The notes beneath the pieces are model-generated. The model did not search any database. It had not been told where the DNA came from and saw only the letters and a list, made by a program, of their open reading frames with translations. A DNA stretch of 64,000 bases from the NCBI GenBank assembly GCA_035560815.1, contig DATMYR010000012.1, forward strand, positions 62,001-126,000, read 5' to 3'. A program made the position numbers and the translations under genes. Each line of letters begins with the position of its first letter. The stretch's first letter is position 1. Positions 16,973-25,407 of the stretch are shown one piece after another. The DNA comes from UBA5314 sp035560815 (lineage in GTDB: Bacteria > Bacillota > Syntrophomonadia > Syntrophomonadales > Syntrophomonadaceae).

Positions 16973-17806
16973 TCCTTTACCCGCTCCCCATAAAATGGAC
17001 CCCAGGTATACAATGAACGAAGACCAGACAATCGTGGCCCCGGTGGCTGTCCCCCAGTAAAACGAAAGGACCAAGCCCACTAGGCCAGATACCACGCTGA
17101 TCAGTATCGCTGTCAGGTGGTAACTGCGCATACTGGTTGTTAGGTTGCGGGCCGCGGCTGCTGGCAAGATTAGCAAAGAGTTGATGATGAGCACTCCGAC
17201 CCACCGGATGCACAGGGTCACGATTAATGCCAGCATGATGGTAAAGAGTAGTTCTATCAGGGCCAGATTCGCCCCTCGGCTGCGGGCAATGGTAGGATTA
17301 AAACTGACCAGGAAGAAACGGTTAAAGAAAAACAGCCATACCACTATAACAATGATTAACACGGCTAGCAGCAGGTAAATTTCAGCCGGGGTAATGCTTA
17401 AAAGATCTCCTATCAAGTACTTGGAATACTTGTTGAACCCCCCTCCCCGCGAAAGGATAATGACCCCCAACGCCACCGTTGCTGCAAAGAACACTCCGAT
17501 CACAGTATCAAGAGAGGTATCTGTTTTTATGTGCACCCAAGCTATAGCTGTCGCTAAAAGGGCGGCAAAAGCCAACATGGCCCATAAAGGATTCTCCATG
17601 CCCATGATTACGCCAATAGCCACCCCGGTCAGGGCCGCATGTCCCATGGCATCTGAAAAAAAGGCCATCCGGTTGTTGACCACCATAGTGCCGCATATTC
17701 CGAAGACCGGGGTTACGAGAATAACCGCCAGGAGTGCATTCTTCATGAAAGTGTAGTGCACCCATCCGAATGGAAGATGCCCGATTATTAAGTACCAGGT
17801 GTTCAT
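16940..17806 (-). CDS. znuB: Zinc/manganese-type ABC transporter permease
   Basis: This 288-residue integral membrane protein of the ABC-3 family has about eight hydrophobic segments and the conserved SDAMGHAALTGVAIG and LLILPAAAARNLTTS motifs. It forms the channel of a metal uptake system with the ATPase and lipoprotein encoded just upstream. The last nine codons and the stop (16940-16970) lie in the dispersed repeat, so the tail GTHHTQGVS is repeat-encoded and probably not conserved. It is the last gene of the fur-znuA-znuC-znuB operon. Confidence 0.88.
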   Translation of the reverse strand: MNTWYLIIGHLPFGWVHYTFMKNALLAVILVTPVFGICGTMVVNNRMAFFSDAMGHAALTGVAIGVIMGMENPLWAMLAFAALLATAIAWVHIKTDTSLDTVIGVFFAATVALGVIILSRGGGFNKYSKYLIGDLLSITPAEIYLLLAVLIIVIVVWLFFFNRFFLVSFNPTIARSRGANLALIELLFTIMLALIVTLCIRWVGVLIINSLLILPAAAARNLTTSMRSYHLTAILISVVSGLVGLVLSFYWGTATGATIVWSSFIVYLGSILWGAGKGKGTHHTQGVS

Positions 17807-17821
17807 CGTCTGACAATCCTC

Positions 17822-18610
17822 CTAATGATGAATATTGACTGAAATTTCTGGGATGGGAGCATAACTTGTTAAGATGGAACCAAATGTCTTGGAAAATATT
17901 TGATCCTGTAAAACCTGAGCCGGCGGGCCGGATGCCAATACAGATTTATTGAGTAAAACCAGGCGGTTGGCGGCCCGGGGTGCCAGGGTCAGGTCATGTG
18001 AAACCAGTATAATCGACAGGTCATATTCTTGTCGGAAACTTGAAACCATCTCGTAAAACAGCTCCATTCCACTGGGATCAACCCCCGATACCGGTTCGTC
18101 CAGAAGCAGAAGATCGGGAAGCGGATCCAGGGCACAGGCCAGCAGCACCCTCTGTAATTCCCCCCCGGAAAGAGTGCCGATCTTTCGATGGACAAGATGA
18201 TCAGCCTGCACCCTGGCCAGGCTGGCTTGGATACGTTTATGGTTAACCCGCGAGTGCAGTAGCCAGATGGGTTTCTGAGAGATGCAAGCCGTACAAAAGT
18301 CAAGCACACTGGCCGGCAGTCCTTTGTCAAATTCCACCTTTTGGGGAACATAGCCAATCAGCGGGCGTCCGGTTCGTTCGCCTTTGGCATCCAAATACGT
18401 CAAGGTGCCGCTGTGAGGAAGCTCGCCCAGCATTGCTCGAAGCAGCGTGGTTTTTCCCGCTCCGTTGGGCCCGATCAGAACAGTAAGTTCTCCACAGTGG
18501 ATATGCAAATTGACATCATGCAGGAGAACGTTATTCCCCATAGTAACACCGAAGTTCTCCAATTGTGTACAGCACAATTCACATACCGGTCTGTTGTTAT
18601 TGGTATCCAT
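17822..18610 (-). CDS. znuC: Zinc/manganese ABC transporter ATP-binding protein
   Basis: The 262-residue ABC ATPase has Walker A GPNGAGKTT, signature LSGGELQRV, Walker B LLLLDEPVSGVD and the H-loop SHDL. It powers metal import through the adjacent permease. The ATG shares its A with the last base of the znuA stop codon (TAATG), so the two are coupled. About 15 nt separate it from znuB. Confidence 0.9.
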   Translation of the reverse strand: MDTNNNRPVCELCCTQLENFGVTMGNNVLLHDVNLHIHCGELTVLIGPNGAGKTTLLRAMLGELPHSGTLTYLDAKGERTGRPLIGYVPQKVEFDKGLPASVLDFCTACISQKPIWLLHSRVNHKRIQASLARVQADHLVHRKIGTLSGGELQRVLLACALDPLPDLLLLDEPVSGVDPSGMELFYEMVSSFRQEYDLSIILVSHDLTLAPRAANRLVLLNKSVLASGPPAQVLQDQIFSKTFGSILTSYAPIPEISVNIHH

Positions 18611-19554
18611 TACTGTCCTCCCAAGGCCTGTTTTAATACAGCCAGGTTTTGGTCCATAATTGTTATATAGGCGTTGGCATCATCCGGGCCTGATACTGCC
18701 GGATCCAGATATGAGATTTTAACACCTGTTTCATTGGCTATGGTCTCGGCGGCTTTGGCTGAATATTGCGGTTCGGCAAAAATAGCCTTGACCCCCGTTT
18801 TTCTCACCATTTCAACAGTTTGAGCAAGTTCTCCCGCACTGGGCTCGGTATCTGGTTCATGCTCAATCACGGCTGCGATATTCAGGTTAAATTCTCTGGC
18901 GAAATACGGAAAGGCCTCGTGAAAGGTAATGATATCTTTTTGCTTTACCCCATCCAAACCCTGATGCATGCGGTCCTTAAGATCCTGGAGTTTCTCTATG
19001 TAAAGGGCCGCATTGGTCCGATAGGCTGATCCGTGAACCGGATCGGCAGCAGCCAACTGGTCGGCTATATTCTGAACTTCTTCTATAGCCAGGGACACAC
19101 TGACCCAGATGTGCGGGTTGTCCTGTCCATTCGCATCTTTTATCATTTCGATCCCCTGACTGGCATTAATAATCTTTAGATCGGGATGTTGGGAAGTTAC
19201 TTTGTCCAAAAACGACTCCATCCCCGCTCCATTTACAATAAAATATTTGGCCTTCTCAAGATTTCTAAGGTCATCGGTGGTAAGCTGGTAATCGTGCAAA
19301 CAGCCCGTAATCGGCCTGGTCATGTTTACTACCTCAACTCCCGGCACATTTCCAACTATGTTTTTTCCCATGATGTACATGGGATAGAAGGAAGCGGCGA
19401 TAATCGTAGGATTCTCCTTGCTCGTATTGCTGGCTACCTTACCGGCCCCGCAGCCGCTGGCGATCAAGGGAATCAAGAAACTCACCAAAAGTAGGATGGG
19501 CAGAATCCGTTTACGGCTCTTCTGTCTGGCGAGCCTTTCCTTACGCTTGAACAA
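18610..19554 (-). CDS. znuA: Zinc-binding lipoprotein of ABC transporter
   Basis: The 314-residue precursor has a basic start, a hydrophobic core and the lipobox LIASGC, then a cluster A-I metal-receptor domain: NITRPITGCLHDYQLTTDD-like stretch, NPHIWVSVSLA, ITFHEAFPYFAREF and ending YLDPAVSG. The histidines and Asp that bind Zn or Mn are present; no His-rich loop typical of many ZnuA proteins is seen, so Mn cannot be excluded. I choose TTG at 19554, which has GGGAGGT about 10 nt upstream and overlaps the regulator gene by 14 nt. The longer frame to 19632 runs far inside that gene. Confidence 0.85.
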   Translation of the reverse strand: MFKRKERLARQKSRKRILPILLLVSFLIPLIASGCGAGKVASNTSKENPTIIAASFYPMYIMGKNIVGNVPGVEVVNMTRPITGCLHDYQLTTDDLRNLEKAKYFIVNGAGMESFLDKVTSQHPDLKIINASQGIEMIKDANGQDNPHIWVSVSLAIEEVQNIADQLAAADPVHGSAYRTNAALYIEKLQDLKDRMHQGLDGVKQKDIITFHEAFPYFAREFNLNIAAVIEHEPDTEPSAGELAQTVEMVRKTGVKAIFAEPQYSAKAAETIANETGVKISYLDPAVSGPDDANAYITIMDQNLAVLKQALGGQ

Positions 19555-19978
19555 ATCTTCCGCTACCTCCCTTTTTGCATTTTTGGCAATATCCATTGAT
19601 TTTGAAATCATGGTCCACCACCTCGAATCCATTCAGCCCAGCCAAGTTTCTCACCTCTTCGTTCATGGGGCAAAAATCGATCTCCACGGCGTCATGGCAG
19701 CTAAGACAAAAAAAATGGTGCCTATGAAAAGCAGTACTTTCAAAACGGCTGGCTCCATCAAAGGCTGCGACCTTCCTCACCAGACCTATTTCACACAGTC
19801 TGTTCAGATTACGGTATACTGTTCCAGCCGATATATGCGGCTGCTCCAGGCGCGCTTTGTTGATTATTTCTTCACCTGTCAGATGAGATGAAACGCCCAA
19901 AATATCCAGAATTAACCGGCGCTGTGGTGTTATCTTAAGACCGTTTGATTGTAGTTTTTTCATCTGATCATCAACCAT
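19541..19978 (-). CDS. Fur-family regulator, probably Zur
   Basis: The 145-residue protein has the Fur winged helix (ITPQRRLILDIL, ISAGTVYRNLNRL) and the metal sites HRHHFFCLSCHD plus a second CQKC pair near the end, so the structural zinc Cys4 set is intact. As the first gene of the znu operon it most likely represses zinc (or manganese) uptake. ATG 19978 has GGAGGT 5 nt upstream; the in-frame TTG at 19993 overlaps that site and is rejected. Confidence 0.85.
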   Translation of the reverse strand: MVDDQMKKLQSNGLKITPQRRLILDILGVSSHLTGEEIINKARLEQPHISAGTVYRNLNRLCEIGLVRKVAAFDGASRFESTAFHRHHFFCLSCHDAVEIDFCPMNEEVRNLAGLNGFEVVDHDFKINGYCQKCKKGGSGRFVQA

Positions 19979-20032
19979 TTTATACCTCCGCAATTAGGAT
20001 TGACTACTAATTAATATTTTATACGCAAATAA

Positions 20033-20055
20033 TAAATATTATCAAGTAGTATTTA
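20033..20055. promoter_or_regulatory. Candidate operator of the fur-znu operon
   Basis: TAAATATTA-N5-TAGTATTTA is an AT-rich dyad with one mismatch, 55 bp upstream of the regulator start. The spacing differs from the classical Fur/Zur 9-1-9 box, so assignment is tentative. Confidence 0.3.
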
Positions 20056-20140
20056 CTGTTATGGTCAGGATAAAGACAGGTGAGGAGAAAGAAGTGCGTT
20101 TGAAGAGGCCCAATCTCTGTAGAGTTCGGTGCCTGGAGAA

Positions 20141-21436
20141 TCACCCGAAGAAAGTAAAGTAGAGCAGCACAGCATTAAGGCCGATGATCAGTGATGCAAT
20201 CAGCCAGCCAACCAACTTGGTAAAGGGTTTATTGGTCAGGCCGCCCATGATCTGCGTCTTACTGGTCACCAGCAAGAGTGGGATAATAGCCCCGGGAAGT
20301 GCAAAGCTCAGGATAACCTGACTGATCACCAGGGCCTTCATGGGGTTAATCCCTAAGCTGATGATAATGATGCCTGGAATCATGGTTATTAATCTTCTCA
20401 CCAGCAGCGGAATATCCAGATTAACAAAGCCCTTCATCACCGTCTGTCCGGCCATGGTACCCACCGCTGAGGATGATAAGCCTGAGGCTAAAAGGGCAAT
20501 TCCAAAAGCAGCACTTGATAGAGAACCGAGCAAGGGGGTCAATGAGTGGTGGGCCTGTTCTATGGTTTCGCAACCCATACCCCGGCTGAAAAACACGGAA
20601 GCTGACACTACTACCATGGCAGCATTGACAATAAATGCGATATTCATGGCGATGGCAATATCCACCTTTTCCAGACGCAGATGCTGCATTGCTTTTTTTT
20701 CACATCCCAGCACATTGCGATGCTGCACCAGATCTGAATGGAGAAAGATGACATGAGGCATGACCGTGGCGCCCAGCATACCTACCGCGATCAGAAGGGC
20801 TTCCCTATTAGGAATGGAGGGCAGCAGCGTATGGTAAGCCACCGCCGACCAATCGGGCTTAGCCAGGAACAATTCAAGGAAATAGGCACCACAGATTACC
20901 GCCACCAGGCATCCAATAAGCATTTCCAGGGTTTTTTGCCCGTATTTCTCCAGGCTGACAATCGCTAACGTAATGACCCCGGTTAAGAGTGCGGCATAGA
21001 GCAGGGGCAGACCAAATAGAAGATAAAAGCCCAGTGCCGCGCCCAAAAACTCGGCCAGATCCGTGGCCATGGTAGCGACGGAAGCGATTGCGAACAACAC
21101 CCAGTTGGTCGACCGGGAGAAAACCATGGAGCACATTTGGGGCAGGTTCACGCCGGTCGCTATTCCCAGCTTTGCCGATAATGTCTGAAGAAAAATAGCC
21201 ATCAAGTTGCTCCACAGGATGACCCATATAAGACTGTAGTTGAATTTGGATCCACCGATAATATTGGTTCCGAAATTACCGGGATCGATATAGGCTACGC
21301 TGATCACAAATGCCGGTCCCAGATATTGCAGCAAGTGGCGAGCGCGGTCTATGACGTGAGTGCGACCTGAATAAATCCCAGCCAATTCAAATTCTTGTGC
21401 TTCAACAACTGCTTCACCATGCATAGGACCTGACAT
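20141..21436 (-). CDS. mntH: Nramp-family divalent metal transporter
   Basis: The 431-residue protein has about 11 membrane segments. The Nramp signature YIDPGNFGTNI is in the first segment and GATVMPHVIFLHS in the sixth, which together bind the metal ion in Mn/Fe symporters. The start is ATG at 21436 after GGGAGG. It diverges from the mntR-like regulator, the classical arrangement in which the regulator represses Nramp when manganese is high. Confidence 0.9.
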   Translation of the reverse strand: MSGPMHGEAVVEAQEFELAGIYSGRTHVIDRARHLLQYLGPAFVISVAYIDPGNFGTNIIGGSKFNYSLIWVILWSNLMAIFLQTLSAKLGIATGVNLPQMCSMVFSRSTNWVLFAIASVATMATDLAEFLGAALGFYLLFGLPLLYAALLTGVITLAIVSLEKYGQKTLEMLIGCLVAVICGAYFLELFLAKPDWSAVAYHTLLPSIPNREALLIAVGMLGATVMPHVIFLHSDLVQHRNVLGCEKKAMQHLRLEKVDIAIAMNIAFIVNAAMVVVSASVFFSRGMGCETIEQAHHSLTPLLGSLSSAAFGIALLASGLSSSAVGTMAGQTVMKGFVNLDIPLLVRRLITMIPGIIIISLGINPMKALVISQVILSFALPGAIIPLLLVTSKTQIMGGLTNKPFTKLVGWLIASLIIGLNAVLLYFTFFG

Positions 21437-21489
21437 CTATTTTCCTCCCGGGCAGCCTGTTTGTCTGATCTTACCTATGGCTACCAATG

Positions 21490-21503
21490 TTAGCTCTGGC
21501 TAA
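21490..21503. promoter_or_regulatory. Candidate MntR-type operator between mntH and mntR
   Basis: TTAGC-TCTG-GCTAA is a perfect inverted repeat, and an overlapping GCTA-N7-TAGC dyad begins at 21480. Both lie in the 180-bp divergent promoter region, 54 bp from the mntH start. Confidence 0.4.
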
Positions 21504-21617
21504 TACGTTTCTGAATTTAGGATATGAAACGCGCTGTTTTAAGGTGATTAGTAGCTATATTCTTAATACAAGATGCAGGCATATAAATAATTAGAAGAAC
21601 ACCCGGAGGTGAAGGAC

Positions 21618-22097
21618 ATGTCGGAAGAAGAGTTTTATACGTTTCAACAGTATATGAAAAAGGATATGGCCATCACCGCCTCCATGCAGGATTATCTGGA
21701 GATGATTTATCGCCTCTCACAAAACAACGGCTACACCAGGCTGTACGACCTGGCCGCGGCGCTCAACATCCAACCTCCTTCAGCTACAAGAATGGTTCAA
21801 AAACTCGCTAAATTGGCTTTGGTTGACTACAAAAAATATGGTGTGATCGCTCTCACGGAAGAAGGCAAGCAGATGGGGAGCTTTTTACTGGCAAGGCATC
21901 TAACCATTCAAACGTTTTTACAGTTGATAGGAATCACAGAAGGTTTACTTGAGGAAACAGAGAAGATCGAACATACAATTAATAGCCCTACCCTACAGGC
22001 TTTGCGTAAGCTGGTTGACTTTTTTCAAACCCGTCCGGAAACGCTGCAGGAACTTCAAGACTATATGAAGATTGTTGAGGCAAGCAAAGAATCCTGA
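21618..22097 (+). CDS. mntR: DtxR/MntR-family metal-dependent repressor
   Basis: The 159-residue protein has the DtxR winged helix (MQDYLEMIYRLSQ, LAAALNIQPPSATRMVQKLAKL) and a dimerisation/metal domain with ARHLTIQTFLQLIG and EETEKIEHTI, where the Glu/His ligands of MntR sit. It lacks the SH3-like domain of DtxR, as MntR does. ATG 21618 sits behind GGAGGT; GTG 21609 overlaps it. It probably senses Mn(II) and controls the divergent Nramp gene. Confidence 0.85.
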   Translation: MSEEEFYTFQQYMKKDMAITASMQDYLEMIYRLSQNNGYTRLYDLAAALNIQPPSATRMVQKLAKLALVDYKKYGVIALTEEGKQMGSFLLARHLTIQTFLQLIGITEGLLEETEKIEHTINSPTLQALRKLVDFFQTRPETLQELQDYMKIVEASKES

Positions 22098-22290
22098 CCT
22101 TATGGCCAGGACTCAGACCGTCAAAAAGAGCGAATAGCTGCGTTATCCAATAGGCCCGTTCAATCAACGTACTATTATGTACGCCTCAATCGCGGGCCTC
22201 TTGAATGCCTTGCTCTTCACTCTTTTTGCTCGCTCTGGCAGGCTGTCGACTTTTTCGACAGCCTGAGTCCTGACCAAATGGCCAGGACTC
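22089..22290. repeat. Long palindromic element flanked by a duplicated terminator hairpin
   Basis: Two 26-bp hairpins, 22089-22114 and 22265-22290, are 23/26 identical direct repeats. Between them lies a long imperfect palindrome centred at 22175/22176 with ~50-nt arms (22123-22172 and 22179-22228), and a perfect 10-bp hairpin (22240-22249 with 22255-22264). The outer hairpins look like terminators serving mntR and the convergent trpB. No coding capacity is seen. Confidence 0.75.
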
Positions 22291-22319
22291 TTCATAAATA
22301 ATCTTTAATAAAAGGGCTT

Positions 22320-23681
22320 TTATTTTATCGGAAGATTCTTTAAGCTTTCATGCATAGCTATCTCGGAGAATTCCACATTTTCCATCTTTCCAGATAAGAA
22401 TTGGTCATAGGCACTGAGATCCAGGAGACCATGTCCGCTCAGGTTGAATACAATGGTCTTGGCCACACCTTCCTCTTTTGCTTTAAGCGCTTCATCAATC
22501 GCTGTGCGAATAGCATGGGAAGATTCGGGTGCCGGGACAATGGATTCGGTCTGGGCAAAGAGCATGGCTGCTTCAAAAGTGTCAGTCTGCTTAACAGACG
22601 TTGCTTCCAGCAAGCCATCATGGTACAACTGGCTAACCAGCGGTGAATCTCCGTGGTAGCGGAGCCCGCCAGCATGAATTCCCGAAGGCGTAAAATCATG
22701 CCCCAGGGTATACATCATCATAGCAGGAGTCATTCCCACCGAATCGCCATAATCATAGGCAAAAACGCCCTTGGTTAGGGTCGGGCAGGCGGCCGGTTCC
22801 ACAGCAATCAAGCGTATATTCTTGCCCGCCACCTTATCGGGTATAAAGGGGAAAGCAATTCCGGCTAAATTGCTCCCTCCACCGCAGCAACCGATAACGA
22901 TGTCCGGATAATCATCGACCATTTCCAGGGCAGTCTTCACTTCCTGTCCGATCACTGACTGGTGCAGGCAAACATGGTTTAAGACACTGCCCAAAGAGTA
23001 ATGGGTGTCCTCTCTCCCGACGGCATCCTCCACGGCTTCACTGATCGCTATAGCCAGGGTTCCCGGGGTATCCGGATCATTGTCCAGAGCATTGCGCCCC
23101 GCTTGGGTGGTGGTACTGGGGCTGGATATACAATTAGCTCCATACAATTCCATAATAGAACGGCGGTAGGGTTTCTGGTAGAAGCTTACCTTGACCATAT
23201 AAACCATCGCCTCAATGCCAAACAGTTTGCAGGCCAGGGATAGAGCAGTACCCCATTGCCCGGCCCCGGTTTCTGTGGTGAGCCGCTTGATCCCTTCAAC
23301 CTTGTTAAAAAAAGCCTGGGGAAGGGCTGAATTCAATTTATGACTTCCCACCGGGCTCGATCCTTCGTATTTGTAATAGATCCGGCAGGGTGTATCCAGA
23401 GCCTTCTCCAGGTTCCGGGCCCGGATTAGTGGAGTTGGCCGATACTGCTTGTATAATTCCCGAACTTCCTTGGGAATCTCAATGAATCGCTCCTGGGAAA
23501 CCTCCTGCATGATAAGTTCCATAGCAAATAAAGGCGCTAGATCCGCCGGTCCCAACGGCTCTTTCGTAACAGGATTCAGCCCGGGCTGCAATGGATTGGG
23601 CATATCAGCTTGAACATTATACCAAAACTTGGGAAGCTTGTCCTCGGGCAGGATAATTCTGGTGGGCTCTTCTCTACTCAT
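22320..23681 (-). CDS. trpB: Tryptophan synthase beta-like protein, TrpB2 type
   Basis: This 453-residue PLP enzyme has YKYEGSSPVGSHKLNSA, whose Lys forms the Schiff base, ETGAGQWG and the phosphate-binding CCGGGSNLAG. Length, N-terminal region and YKQYRPTPLIRA match the TrpB2 subgroup, which makes tryptophan from indole and serine and need not pair with TrpA. No trpA or other trp gene is nearby, so an indole-salvage role is plausible. ATG 23681 follows GAGAGGGGA; the longer frame to 23837 lacks a ribosome site and homology. Confidence 0.88.
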   Translation of the reverse strand: MSREEPTRIILPEDKLPKFWYNVQADMPNPLQPGLNPVTKEPLGPADLAPLFAMELIMQEVSQERFIEIPKEVRELYKQYRPTPLIRARNLEKALDTPCRIYYKYEGSSPVGSHKLNSALPQAFFNKVEGIKRLTTETGAGQWGTALSLACKLFGIEAMVYMVKVSFYQKPYRRSIMELYGANCISSPSTTTQAGRNALDNDPDTPGTLAIAISEAVEDAVGREDTHYSLGSVLNHVCLHQSVIGQEVKTALEMVDDYPDIVIGCCGGGSNLAGIAFPFIPDKVAGKNIRLIAVEPAACPTLTKGVFAYDYGDSVGMTPAMMMYTLGHDFTPSGIHAGGLRYHGDSPLVSQLYHDGLLEATSVKQTDTFEAAMLFAQTESIVPAPESSHAIRTAIDEALKAKEEGVAKTIVFNLSGHGLLDLSAYDQFLSGKMENVEFSEIAMHESLKNLPIK

Positions 23682-23724
23682 CTCTACTGGTCCCCTCTCT
23701 GCTGATAAAAATTGATACAGATTG

Positions 23725-23754
23725 ATTTTAGCATATAATATAATGAGCAAACAA
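23725..23754 (-). promoter_or_regulatory. Likely promoter of trpB
   Basis: On the minus strand, TTGTTT (23754-23749) and TAAAAT (23730-23725) are 18 bp apart, about 45 bp upstream of the ATG, in an AT-rich stretch. Confidence 0.4.
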
Positions 23755-23904
23755 GTATCCGTCTGAACAATCTGTAACAGGCGATATAATCGCATTTCGG
23801 GACCGGAGTACCAGGGTTCGGTTTTTAATTTTTTCATCGTAATCGAGTAGGCTGCTGGCGTATAGTATAATTATGATAATGGAAATAAGGTTGAGGATAA
23901 AGCA

Positions 23905-25311
23905 TTGCCAGATCAAAACGAATCTTTAGCCAAATACGTTCTCCTATCCGTTATGTGCACTTCGTTTACGGTGCCATTCATAGGCAGCGCTATTAATCTG
24001 GCCCTGCCCAGCATGGGTGAGGAATTCCATGCCAATGCCATAATGATCAGTTGGGTGATTACCGCTTATCTTTTATCCACCGCCGCCCTACTGCTTCCTC
24101 TGGGTCATCTAGCCGACATCCTGGGACGCCGTAAAATATATCTCTGGGGTACTGTATCCTTTGCGCTTATTTCAGCGACTATCGGGCTTACTCATTCCAT
24201 CATGATGGTGATTCTGTGGCGTGTTCTTCAAGGAATGGCAGCTGCCATGATTTTCGGCACCGGTATGGCTATGCTAACATCAGTCTACCCCCCTCAAAAA
24301 AGAGGAAAGGTCCTGGGTTTAAGCACTGCAGCAACCTACACGGGACTATCTATGGGGCCAATTTTGGGCGGATTTATGAACCAGCACCTGGGCTGGAGAA
24401 GTATTTTCTATGTAACTGCTCTGGTAGCCCTCCTGGCATTCACTATCATGGCTAAGAAAGTAAGTGGAGAATGGGCCGGAGCCCGGGAAGAAGGTTTCGA
24501 TTGGAAGGGCAGCCTGGTCTACATTCTGGGGCTGAGCACAATTATTTACGGTTTCTCTTCCCTATCAGAAGTTTCCTGGGCTAAATTTGCTGCTCTGGCC
24601 GGGATTGTTCTACTGCTTATCTTCTTTTGGCTGGAGTTCAGAGCAAAACACCCCATACTGCAAGCCGGACTCTTTAAGAACAACCCCAGCTTTACCTTTT
24701 CCAATCTGGCTGCTTTGATTAATTACAGTGCTACCTTTGCCTTAACCTTTTTACTTTCTTTATACCTTCAGGTTGTATCCGTATACTCTTCTCAGCAAGC
24801 GGGTCTTATCCTGCTGGTCCAACCGGTAATGATGGCCCTCTGTTCTCCCCTGTCGGGCTCCCTTTCCGATCGTATCGAGCCCCGTATTGTCGCTTCCCTG
24901 GGTATGTCGTTAAGCACCTTGAGCCTTTTCGGGTTCATCTTCCTGCGCCCCGGCTTCCCCATTTGGGCTTTGATTGGGCTGCAGGTCGTCATTGGCGTGG
25001 GATTCGGCCTCTTCACCTCTCCCAATACCAACGCAGTAATGAGTTCTGTTCAACCCAGATTTTACGGGGTGGCATCATCAACTTTGGGAACGATGCGGCT
25101 GGTCGGCCAGGCTATCAGTATGGCCATCGTAACCATGATTATTGCCATGCATCTGGGTCAAGGCCGTCTGGTAGCATCCAATGCACCTAATCTGGTTGCC
25201 GCCATGCGCACATCCTTCATTATTTTTACCGTCTTATGTTTACTGGGCGTCTTTGCCTCTCTGGCTCGCGGACAACTTCGCCCCACTTCCGCTACATCCA
25301 CCGACAACTAA
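23905..25311 (+). CDS. MFS drug:H+ antiporter-2 family exporter (14 TM)
   Basis: The 468-residue protein has about 14 hydrophobic segments. Motif A is LGHLADILGRRKIYLWG after the second segment, and motif C-like GLSMGPILGGFMNQHLGWRSIFYV is in the fifth, both typical of EmrB/QacA exporters. The substrate is unknown. The start is TTG at 23905 with GAGGATAA upstream. It is a single-gene unit, divergent from trpB, with no regulator next to it. Confidence 0.85.
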   Translation: MPDQNESLAKYVLLSVMCTSFTVPFIGSAINLALPSMGEEFHANAIMISWVITAYLLSTAALLLPLGHLADILGRRKIYLWGTVSFALISATIGLTHSIMMVILWRVLQGMAAAMIFGTGMAMLTSVYPPQKRGKVLGLSTAATYTGLSMGPILGGFMNQHLGWRSIFYVTALVALLAFTIMAKKVSGEWAGAREEGFDWKGSLVYILGLSTIIYGFSSLSEVSWAKFAALAGIVLLLIFFWLEFRAKHPILQAGLFKNNPSFTFSNLAALINYSATFALTFLLSLYLQVVSVYSSQQAGLILLVQPVMMALCSPLSGSLSDRIEPRIVASLGMSLSTLSLFGFIFLRPGFPIWALIGLQVVIGVGFGLFTSPNTNAVMSSVQPRFYGVASSTLGTMRLVGQAISMAIVTMIIAMHLGQGRLVASNAPNLVAAMRTSFIIFTVLCLLGVFASLARGQLRPTSATSTDN

Positions 25312-25350
25312 ACGCCCACGGACGCCCAAAAGGACCGTCCCCGTGGGTGT
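25312..25350. terminator. Hairpin between convergent MFS and activase genes
   Basis: A stem of about 10 bp (25312-25321 with 25341-25350), with an inner GAC/GTC pairing, follows the MFS stop. No immediate T run is present, though GTTTTGCTTTTT follows 20 nt later. Confidence 0.4.
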
Positions 25351-25407
25351 CCCCGTGGGTGCACCGTTTTGCTTTTTGACAAATAAGAAAGTTTCCCTTG
25401 CTAACGT

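Noticed and set aside
22320..23681. Part of a tryptophan biosynthesis operon
   Set aside because: No trpA, trpC, trpD or trpE is next to it, and the sequence is of the stand-alone TrpB2 type.
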